Shown here piece by piece: positions 40,997 through 47,636 of a stretch of DNA of 64,000 bases. Position numbers and translations under genes: made by a program. This DNA is from Harryflintia acetispora (GTDB lineage Bacteria > Bacillota > Clostridia > Oscillospirales > Ruminococcaceae): contig SLUK01000001.1 in assembly GCA_004340125.1 (NCBI GenBank), positions 434,001 through 498,000 on the forward strand, written 5' to 3'. The notes beneath the pieces were generated by a model. The model did not search any database and was not told where the DNA came from. It saw only the letters and a list, made by a program, of their open reading frames with translations. The first letter of the stretch is position 1. Each line of letters begins with the position of its first letter.

Positions 40997-42160
40997 ATGA
41001 TACTCGTCAATCTTTCCATCTACCCGGCGGCCGGCAAGCCGATCGGGGATGGGTTCATCCAAATCGAGGACGGCAGGATCAAGGCTGTCGGCAGCCGGGC
41101 CGACCTGCCCCGCACGGGGGAGGAGACGGTGGACTGCAAGGGGAAACGCGCCTACCCCGGCTTCGTCGACCCGCATTGCCACTTGGGGATGTGGGAGGAT
41201 TCCCTCGGCTTCGAGGGGGACGACGGCAACGAGATGACCGACCCGAGCACGCCGCACCTGCGGGGGATCGACGCCATCAACGTGCTGGACCGCGGCTTCT
41301 CGGAGGCGCTGGAGGCCGGGGTCACCACCGTGATGACCGGGCCGGGCAGCGCCAACCCGCTGGCCGGGCAGTTCTGCGCGGTCAAGACCTACGGGCGGTG
41401 TATCGACGACATGGTGGTGCGCGCCCCGGCGGCGATGAAGTTTGCCTTCGGGGAGAACCCAAAGTCGGTCTACAACGAGAAGAACCAGACCCCGATCACC
41501 CGCATGGCAACGGCGGCCATCATCCGCGAGCAGCTCTATAAGGCCAAGCGGTACATCGAGGACTTGCAGAAGGCCGGGGAGGACGAGGACGCCGACGAGC
41601 CGGAGTTCGATCTCAAGTGCGAGGCGCTCATCCCCCTGCTGCGCGGGGAGATTCCCGCGCAGATGCACGCCCACCGGGCGGACGACATCTTCACCGCGGT
41701 GCGGATCGCGAAGGAATTCGGCTTTTCCTACACCATCGTGCACGGCACTCAGGGCCACGAGGTGGCCGACCTGCTCGCCGCGCGGCAGGTGCCGGTGATC
41801 GCCGGGCCGGTGATCGGCTCGCGCAGCAAGCCCGAACTGCGCGCCCTCGATTTGGCGGGCGCCGGGAAGCTGGCGGCGGCCGGGGTGCGGACCGCCATCT
41901 GCACCGACCATCCCGAGGTGCCGATCGGGATGCTCGCCCTCTCGGCGGGGCTCTGCCATCAAAACGGGATGGACTACGACGCGGCGCTGCGGGCGATCAC
42001 CATCACGGCGGCAGGGCTCTGCGGGATCGCAAACCGGGTCGGCTCGCTCGAGGCGGGCAAGGATGCGGACATCCTGCTCTACTCCGGCGACCCGCTCGCC
42101 CTGGGGGCGAAGCCCGACGCGGTGCTGGTAAACGGCGTTTTGGTAAGGGGGAGCTTCTGA
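40997..42160 (+). CDS. Metal-dependent amidohydrolase, imidazolonepropionase-like
   Basis: 387-aa TIM-barrel hydrolase. AYPGFVDPHCHLGM carries the HxH metal pair near residue 60, AQMHAHRADDI the next His, FSYTIVHGTQGHE the following one, and AICTDHPEVP the catalytic Asp near 300. GSLEAGKDADILLYSGDPL near the end is the usual composite beta-domain. Members act on cyclic amides and peptide-like substrates; the substrate is unknown. GGAGG before the ATG. One base before the fumarase-like gene, so they form an operon. Confidence 0.85.
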   Translation: MILVNLSIYPAAGKPIGDGFIQIEDGRIKAVGSRADLPRTGEETVDCKGKRAYPGFVDPHCHLGMWEDSLGFEGDDGNEMTDPSTPHLRGIDAINVLDRGFSEALEAGVTTVMTGPGSANPLAGQFCAVKTYGRCIDDMVVRAPAAMKFAFGENPKSVYNEKNQTPITRMATAAIIREQLYKAKRYIEDLQKAGEDEDADEPEFDLKCEALIPLLRGEIPAQMHAHRADDIFTAVRIAKEFGFSYTIVHGTQGHEVADLLAARQVPVIAGPVIGSRSKPELRALDLAGAGKLAAAGVRTAICTDHPEVPIGMLALSAGLCHQNGMDYDAALRAITITAAGLCGIANRVGSLEAGKDADILLYSGDPLALGAKPDAVLVNGVLVRGSF

Positions 42161-42161
42161 C

Positions 42162-43004
42162 ATGCGGGAAATTACGGCGCGGCAGATCAGCGCGGCGGTG
42201 CGCGAGCTGTGCATGAAGGCAAACTATACCCTCACCGGCGACCTCTGCCGGGCGATGGACGGGGCGCTGGCGGGGGAGACCTCCCCGCTCGGGCGGGAGG
42301 TGCTCGGAGATCTGATCGAGAACCGGAAGGCGGCGCGAGAGTGCAATCTGCCCATCTGCCAGGACACCGGGCTGGCGGTGGTCTTTGCCGAGCTGGGGCA
42401 GGAGGTGCACATCACCGGGGGCACCCTGCAGAGCGCGGTGGATGCGGGGGTGGCGGCCGGGTACCTGGAGGGGTATCTGCGCTGTTCGGTGGTGGCCGAC
42501 CCGCTGCGGCGCAAGAACACCGGGGACAACACCCCGGCCATCCTGCATGTTACCCTGGTCGAGGGGGACCGGCTTACCCTGACGGTGGCGCCGAAGGGGG
42601 CCGGGAGCGAAAACATGAGCGTACAGAGCATGCTCTCGCCCTCCGCCTCCAGAGAGGACGTCTGCGACTTTGTGGTGGATGCGGTGCGCGCCGCCGGCAG
42701 CAAGCCCTGCCCGCCGGTGATTGTGGGCGTGGGGCTGGGGGGCGACTTCGAGCTGTGCGCCCTGCTCTCGAAGCGCGCGCTCTGCCGCAGCCTCGACGAG
42801 CCCCATCCCGACCCCTATTACCGGGAGATGGAGGAGGGCCTGCTGCGCCGGATCAACGCCCTGGGGATCGGGCCGCAGGGGTTTGGCGGCAGCACCACCG
42901 CGCTGGGGGTGCATATCCTCGCGGCCCCCACCCATATCGCCTGCCTGCCGGCGGCGGTGAGCCTCGGGTGCCACGTCACCCGGCACCAGAGCGCGACGCT
43001 GTAA
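42162..43004 (+). CDS. Class I fumarate/tartrate hydro-lyase, alpha subunit
   Basis: 280-aa alpha subunit of the two-subunit [4Fe-4S] fumarase/L(+)-tartrate dehydratase family. CNLPICQDTGLAVVF supplies one cluster cysteine near residue 64. APKGAGSENMS and IGPQGFGGSTTALGVHI are the family substrate-site motifs. The matching beta subunit normally follows directly, but the next 170 bp hold no gene and hpf comes next. It may use a beta subunit encoded elsewhere or act on another substrate. Co-transcribed with the amidohydrolase. Confidence 0.87.
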   Translation: MREITARQISAAVRELCMKANYTLTGDLCRAMDGALAGETSPLGREVLGDLIENRKAARECNLPICQDTGLAVVFAELGQEVHITGGTLQSAVDAGVAAGYLEGYLRCSVVADPLRRKNTGDNTPAILHVTLVEGDRLTLTVAPKGAGSENMSVQSMLSPSASREDVCDFVVDAVRAAGSKPCPPVIVGVGLGGDFELCALLSKRALCRSLDEPHPDPYYREMEEGLLRRINALGIGPQGFGGSTTALGVHILAAPTHIACLPAAVSLGCHVTRHQSATL

Positions 43005-43076
43005 GGGCTCAAAGTAATATCCTATGCCCGACGGCCGCTGGTTAGAACCCTTCATGGAAATATTGGGAATTGTTCA

Positions 43077-43105
43077 TTGTTTTTTTACATAGCGTATGGT
43101 ATACT
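43077..43105 (+). promoter_or_regulatory. Promoter of hpf (extended -10)
   Basis: TTGTTT at 43077-43082 and TATACT at 43100-43105 with 17 bases between, plus a TGG extended -10 element. The leader to the hpf start is about 65 bases. Confidence 0.7.
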
Positions 43106-43175
43106 AAAGATAGCAAAACTATGAATTTTGCCTAATTTCATAGTGGCGCAGACTATCCGTAAAGGGGCTGTGTAT

Positions 43176-43706
43176 ATGAACATCACCATCAAATCCCGCA
43201 AAACAACCGTAAAAGATTCGTTTAAGGAGCGTGTGCAGAAAAAGCTCTCCAAGCTGGATAGATTTTTTGACGAGACCGCCGAGGCTGTCGTCACCGTGAC
43301 CAATGAAGGGGAGCGGGAGACGGTTGAAATCACCGTGCGCGCGGCGGGGATGAACTTCCGCGCGGAGAAAACCACCAACGACCGCATGGATTCCCTCGAG
43401 GCGGTGGTGGACCTGTTGGTCAGGCAGATCGTCAAGAATAAGTCCAAGCTCGAGCAGCGGCTCCGTACCGACGCCTTCGCCCCGGAATATAATGACCCGG
43501 CGCTCGAGGCCGAGGACTACAGCGTGGTGAAGACCAAGCGCTTCCCGGTCAAGCCGATGAGCGTGGAGGAGGCCATCCTGCAGATGAACATGCTGGGGCA
43601 CAGCTTCTTCATGTTCCGCGATGCGCAGCAGGGCGAAATATGCGTGGTGTATAAGCGCAAGGGCGACAGCTACGGCCTGATCGAGCCGATCGAGGACGAC
43701 GAATAA
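43176..43706 (+). CDS. hpf: Ribosome hibernation-promoting factor, long form
   Basis: 176 aa. The N-terminal RaiA-type domain (MNITIKSRKTTVKDSFKERV, about 1-100) blocks the decoding centre. The C-terminal domain (KTKRFPVKPMSVEEAILQMN, about 125-176) pairs ribosomes into 100S dimers. The ATG at 43176 matches the family start; the frame is open upstream but lacks a site there. Monocistronic with its own promoter and terminator. Confidence 0.94.
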   Translation: MNITIKSRKTTVKDSFKERVQKKLSKLDRFFDETAEAVVTVTNEGERETVEITVRAAGMNFRAEKTTNDRMDSLEAVVDLLVRQIVKNKSKLEQRLRTDAFAPEYNDPALEAEDYSVVKTKRFPVKPMSVEEAILQMNMLGHSFFMFRDAQQGEICVVYKRKGDSYGLIEPIEDDE

Positions 43707-43742
43707 AATAAGACCGAAGGAATTTCCGGAGGCACCCATAGG

Positions 43743-43788
43743 AAAGGGAGCGGGCAGCAGATACGATCTGCTGCCCGCTCCCTTTTAG
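43743..43788 (+). terminator. Strong terminator after hpf
   Basis: A 19-bp perfect stem (AAAGGGAGCGGGCAGCAGA and its complement) with a five-base TACGA loop and TTTT after it. Could also serve the convergent gene at 43831. Confidence 0.85.
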
Positions 43789-43830
43789 CGGAGTAACAAC
43801 CATTCCGGGATAAGCCCATGCCGTTCGGGG

Positions 43831-44547
43831 CTAGAAGACGGGGATAAACGCATCGTCTTGCCAATAGCCGTACACGCCGTCGTCGTTCCAAACCAGCTCC
43901 GGAGTGTGGGACCTACGCTTGCTGTCCCGCTGGGCGATCCGGGTGCGGAAGCCCCCGGTGTCGTTCATCGAGCCGTTGACGAAATCCACCACGCCGTATT
44001 TCGCGCCGACAAAGCCGCCGGCGTAGGGCTGAACCGTCCCGGCGGTTCCGGTGATGTGCAGCCGGGTATCGGCGCCGTAGACCTCGCCGTAGCGCAGGTC
44101 GCCCAGTACGTTGAACCGGCCGCCGTCCCTGGCGATCAGGCTTTGGGCAGAAGAGCCCTCACAGACCGTGATCCCCTTGAAGGCGCCGGCTTGGAAGGCG
44201 TTGATCCGGTCAAGCCTCCCGACAAAATAGAGGTCGAGGCGGTATTCCTCCAAAAGCCCGGTGAAATCGCACCCCTCATCTGAGAGAAGGGACTCCCTCA
44301 GCGCGGCGAGCTCTTCGCCGGACAGCAGCGCTTCGCCGGTGACGGGATCGATGAGCTGAAAACCGGCGAGGCTGTCGTCCGATACCCAGACGGTATTTCC
44401 CTTGATCTCGATTCCCGCTCCGTTTTCACCCTGGATGACAACCGCGGCCCGGGGGAGGATGGAATTCTGTGCGGCCGCCGTCAGGCAGAGGCCCGCGGCA
44501 AGTGCGGCGCACAGGCAAAGGGACAGGAGGCGTTTGATGTTTTTCAT
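43831..44547 (-). CDS. Exported protein of unknown function
   Basis: 238 aa. MKNIKRLLSLCLCAALAAGL is a signal peptide, cleaved near TAAAQ. The mature part is hydrophilic, with Gly- and Asp-rich strands (GAGIEIKGNTVWVSDDSLAG, FVGAKYGVVDFVNGSM) and Tyr/Trp near the end (DDGVYGYWQDDAFIPVF). Likely beta-rich. I recognise no family. The ATG at 44547 lies 10 bases after AAGGTG. No anchoring motif, so probably released or held in the wall by an unknown means. Confidence 0.7.
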   Translation of the reverse strand: MKNIKRLLSLCLCAALAAGLCLTAAAQNSILPRAAVVIQGENGAGIEIKGNTVWVSDDSLAGFQLIDPVTGEALLSGEELAALRESLLSDEGCDFTGLLEEYRLDLYFVGRLDRINAFQAGAFKGITVCEGSSAQSLIARDGGRFNVLGDLRYGEVYGADTRLHITGTAGTVQPYAGGFVGAKYGVVDFVNGSMNDTGGFRTRIAQRDSKRRSHTPELVWNDDGVYGYWQDDAFIPVF

Positions 44548-44649
44548 AGCTTGCTCACACCTTTCCAACTGGCGCTGACGCGCCGGCCGTGTCTAACCTG
44601 CTTCTCAACTCCATTATAAAATACAAGAACGCGCCCGTCAATGCGGTAT

Positions 44650-44677
44650 TTGTTCACATTTTGGAATGTTGTATAAA
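44650..44677 (+). promoter_or_regulatory. Candidate promoter of the aldolase-kinase operon
   Basis: TTGTTC at 44650-44655 and TATAAA at 44672-44677 with 16 bases between, in the 321-bp gap between the divergent exported-protein gene and the first aldolase. This would give a leader of about 185 bases; no gene is seen in it. Confidence 0.5.
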
Positions 44678-44693
44678 ATTATTGCCTTAAATA

Positions 44694-44709
44694 TTGTGAA
44701 TATCAACAA
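44694..44709 (+). promoter_or_regulatory. Candidate operator upstream of the aldolase array
   Basis: TTGTGAATATCAACAA is an imperfect 16-bp inverted repeat just after the candidate promoter. It loosely resembles Rex-type redox sites (TTGTGAAnnnnTTCACAA), with mismatches in the second half. Weak evidence. Confidence 0.3.
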
Positions 44710-44868
44710 ATGCGTTTTGGGGCATGTCGTTATAAACAGAAATTATCCACGTTCTTTAATGAAACGGGAGAAAACACCCGCGCCCATCTTTACATTCCCA
44801 CCGCCCTGCGATACACTGAATCAGGAAGGCAAAACCACTCCCAACTTGTGAAAGGACGGTGGTACCTC

Positions 44869-45543
44869 TTGACCTTACGTGGTAAGGATTTCTGCCGCAT
44901 GCTCGACGCCACCCAGATCGGCAGCTGCTGCACCAAGGACGATATGGAGAAGCTGATCGCGCTCGCGCACGAACACCACTTCTTCTCGGTGATCGGGCCG
45001 CGCTGCTTTGTACCCCTGCTCGCCGCGGGGGTGCGCGGGAGCGACACCATCGCGGGCTCGGGCTGCTGCACCGACACCGGCTGCGAGCCGGGCTACCTCA
45101 AGGCGCATGCCGCGCTCGATTCCCTGCGCCTGGGAGCCGGAGAAATCGACATGGTGATGAACCTGCACTACTTCAAATCCGGGATGTATCAGGAGGTCGT
45201 CGAGGATATCCGCGCGGTCAAGGAGGCGGTGGGCGATCACGTTTTGAAGTGTATCATTGAGGTGCCGCTGCTGGATGACGGGGAAATTAAAACAGCCGCC
45301 GAGCTGGTGGTCGAGGGCGGGGCGGACTTCGTCAAGACCGCCACCGGCACGATCCCACAGCCCACCACGGTGCACCAGGTCGAGCTGATCGCGAAGGCGG
45401 TGCGCGGCCGGGCGCAGATCAAGGCGGCGGGCGGGATCCGCACGCTCCAAACGGTCGAGGAGATGATCGGGCTCGGGGTGACCCGGTTCGGCGTTTCGGT
45501 CGGCAGCGCCTTAAAAATCATGGAGGCGGCCGACGCAAGGTAG
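44869..45543 (+). CDS. DeoC-like class I aldolase, copy 1
   Basis: 224 aa, first of four consecutive DeoC-type genes. The Schiff-base Lys is K156 in DFVKTATG, the second catalytic Lys is K185 in IKAAGGIR, and the Asp is D94 in EIDMVMN. The normal DHTLL opening reads LDATQ, and where true deoxyribose-phosphate aldolases have a GFPxG loop this one has a cysteine-bearing GSGCC loop (63-67). So it is probably a class I lyase for a related but different sugar phosphate. TTG at 44869 is chosen by alignment with copies 2-4 and GGTGG six bases ahead. Same subtype as copy 4. Confidence 0.85.
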   Translation: MTLRGKDFCRMLDATQIGSCCTKDDMEKLIALAHEHHFFSVIGPRCFVPLLAAGVRGSDTIAGSGCCTDTGCEPGYLKAHAALDSLRLGAGEIDMVMNLHYFKSGMYQEVVEDIRAVKEAVGDHVLKCIIEVPLLDDGEIKTAAELVVEGGADFVKTATGTIPQPTTVHQVELIAKAVRGRAQIKAAGGIRTLQTVEEMIGLGVTRFGVSVGSALKIMEAADAR

Positions 45544-45583
45544 AAGTCACAAACAGCCCTCAGAGGAAAGGAAGGAATCAGCT

Positions 45584-46246
45584 ATGCCCGTCAACGGAAC
45601 CCAGTTTGCCCACATGCTGGATGGTACCCTCATCCACTCGACCTCGACGCTCGAACAGACCAGGGAGCTGCTCGATTATGCCAAGAAGTATCACTTCCAT
45701 TGCGTCTTTGGGCCGCGGCCGTTCTACCCGGTGATCGCCGAGGCGCTGCGCGGCACCGACGTGCATTTCGGGTGCGGGTGCGGGGACAACCAGCCCAGCT
45801 ACATCAAGGCCGAGTATGCCAAGAACGGCCTGTCCTTAGGCTGCAACGAGTTCGACATGGTCATCAACCTCCCCTACTTCAAGTCCGGGATGTACAGGGA
45901 GGTCGTCGAGGACATCCGGGTGCTGCGGGACACGGTGGGGGACCACATCTTAAAGTGCATCATCGAAACCCCGCTGCTCTCGGATGAGGAGATCGAGAAG
46001 GCCGTAGAGCTTACGATCGAGGGCGGCGCGGACTTTGTCAAGACCGCCGTCGGCCGGGACGGCCCGACCACCGTCCACCACATCGAGGTGGTCTCGAGGG
46101 CGGCAAAGGGGAGGATCCAGATCAAAGCCTCGGGCGGGATCCGGGACCTTGAGACGGTGGATCAGATGATCGAGCTCGGGGTGACCCGGTTCGGCGTAAG
46201 CTATCAAAGCGGGCTTGCCATCATGCAGGCCGCCGACAACCGCTAG
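45584..46246 (+). CDS. DeoC-like class I aldolase, copy 2
   Basis: 220 aa, starting MPVNGTQFAHMLDGTLIHST. Catalytic residues are K153 (FVKTAVG), K181 (IKASGGIR) and D91. The cysteine loop is GCGCG at 63-67. It has a KTAVGRDGPTTVHH segment shared only with copy 3, where copies 1 and 4 have KTATG and a Pro-x-Pro. These two pairs suggest two enzyme subtypes in the array. AAAGGAAGGAA before the ATG; 40 bp after copy 1. Confidence 0.85.
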   Translation: MPVNGTQFAHMLDGTLIHSTSTLEQTRELLDYAKKYHFHCVFGPRPFYPVIAEALRGTDVHFGCGCGDNQPSYIKAEYAKNGLSLGCNEFDMVINLPYFKSGMYREVVEDIRVLRDTVGDHILKCIIETPLLSDEEIEKAVELTIEGGADFVKTAVGRDGPTTVHHIEVVSRAAKGRIQIKASGGIRDLETVDQMIELGVTRFGVSYQSGLAIMQAADNR

Positions 46247-46260
46247 AAGGAGGAAGCGCA

Positions 46261-46926
46261 ATGCCTGTCAATGGAAAACAACTCGCCGCCATGATGGACG
46301 GCACCCTGATCGCCCCCTGCTCGACCAAGGCGCAGACCCAGGAGCTGATCGACGCGGCCAAGAAATATGGGTTTTATTCGGTCATCGGCGTGCCCTGCTT
46401 CTACCCCATGCTGGTGGAGGGGGTGCGGGGCACCGGGATCGTGGTCGGCTCGGGCTGCGGCGGGATCATGGTCCCCACCGAGATCAAGGTCCTGTTCGCC
46501 AAGGACGACCTGCGCGTCGGCTGCACCGAGTGCGACATGGTGATGAACCTGCCCGCCTTCAAGTCCGGGCTCTACGACGAGGTGGTCCGCGACATCCGCG
46601 CGGTCAAGGACGCGATGGGGGACCATGTACTTAAGTGCATCATCGAGACCCCGCTGCTGTCGGACGACGAGATCAGAAAGGCCTGCGAGCTGGTGATCGA
46701 GGGCGGGGCGGACTATGTCAAGACCGCCGTCGGCCGGGACGGCCCGGCGACGGTGCACCACATCGAGGTGATGGCCGAGGCGGTCAAGGGCCGGATCAAA
46801 ATGAAAGCTTCGGGCGGGATTCGGGAGCTCGAGAAGGTGGACCGGATGATCGAGCTGGGCGTCTCCCGCTTCGGGGTGAGCTTCGGCAGCGGGATCAAGC
46901 TGATCGAAGCGGCAAACCAGAGATAA
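46261..46926 (+). CDS. DeoC-like class I aldolase, copy 3
   Basis: 221 aa, starting MPVNGKQLAAMMDGTLIAPC. K154 (YVKTAVG), K182 (MKASGGIR) and D92 are in place. The cysteine loop is GSGCGG at 63-68. Closest to copy 2 in subtype, but 58 consecutive bases (46557-46614) are identical to copy 4 (47241-47298), which points to recent exchange between neighbouring genes. AAGGAGGAAG before the ATG; 14 bp after copy 2. Confidence 0.85.
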   Translation: MPVNGKQLAAMMDGTLIAPCSTKAQTQELIDAAKKYGFYSVIGVPCFYPMLVEGVRGTGIVVGSGCGGIMVPTEIKVLFAKDDLRVGCTECDMVMNLPAFKSGLYDEVVRDIRAVKDAMGDHVLKCIIETPLLSDDEIRKACELVIEGGADYVKTAVGRDGPATVHHIEVMAEAVKGRIKMKASGGIRELEKVDRMIELGVSRFGVSFGSGIKLIEAANQR

Positions 46927-46941
46927 GGGAGGAGACATGAT

Positions 46942-47613
46942 ATGATAACAGGCTACGAGTTTTGCCGGATGACCGATGCGACGCTGACCACCACCCTGGC
47001 GGGGGTGAAGGAATATGAGGAGCTGATCGCACAAGCCAAGGAGTATCACTTTTACTCCCTCATCACCAACCGCTGGTTCATCCCGATGATTGTAAAAGGG
47101 CTGCAGGGGAGTGATACCCTGCCCGGGGCCGGGTGCAGCGCCACCAACGGGAGCGACCTTTGCGAGGTCAAGGCCTTTGCCGCCAAGACCGCCATCTCGC
47201 TCGGGGCGCAGGAGTGCGACATGGTGATGAACATCCCCCTCTTCAAGTCCGGGCTCTACGACGAGGTGGTCCGCGACATCCGCGCGGTCAAGGACGCGGT
47301 GGGCGATAAGCCCCTCAAGTGCATTATTGAGGTGTCCATCCTCTCGGACGAGGAGATCATGAAGGCGACCGAGCTGGTCATCGAGGGCGGGGCGGACTTC
47401 GTCAAGACCGCCACCGGCAAGCTGCCCGATCCGACCACCCTCCACCATGTCGAGATAATGGCCAAAGCCAACCGCGGCCGGATCAGGATGAAGGCGGCGG
47501 GCGGGATCCGCACCATCGAAACGGTGGAGCAGATGATCGGCCTGGGGGTCTCCCGGTTCGGGGTCGGCGCTGGCAGCGCCATCAAAATCGCGGCGCAGGC
47601 GGACGCGCGCTGA
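46942..47613 (+). CDS. DeoC-like class I aldolase, copy 4
   Basis: 223 aa, starting MITGYEFCRMTDATLTTTLA. K155 (FVKTATG), K184 (MKAAGGIR) and D93 are in place. The cysteine loop is GAGCS at 62-66. Subtype like copy 1 (KTATG plus PDPTT and KAAGGIRTIET). AAGGGAGGAG before the ATG. 23 bp before the kinase gene. Confidence 0.85.
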   Translation: MITGYEFCRMTDATLTTTLAGVKEYEELIAQAKEYHFYSLITNRWFIPMIVKGLQGSDTLPGAGCSATNGSDLCEVKAFAAKTAISLGAQECDMVMNIPLFKSGLYDEVVRDIRAVKDAVGDKPLKCIIEVSILSDEEIMKATELVIEGGADFVKTATGKLPDPTTLHHVEIMAKANRGRIRMKAAGGIRTIETVEQMIGLGVSRFGVGAGSAIKIAAQADAR

Positions 47614-47636
47614 CAAGAGAGAGAAGGGAGAACCCC

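Noticed and set aside
40679..42214. A 511-codon open frame antisense to the amidohydrolase, running into the 40600-40907 gap
   Set aside because: No ribosome site or family pattern; the amidohydrolase motifs lie on the plus strand.
44869..47613. Annotation of the four aldolases as ordinary deoC (deoxyribose-phosphate aldolase)
   Set aside because: The catalytic lysines fit but the DHTLL and GFPxG motifs are missing in all four, and no deoxynucleoside genes are nearby.
46243..47616. A 457-codon open frame antisense to aldolase copies 3 and 4
   Set aside because: Shadow frame of the two paralogues, which explains its internal repetition.
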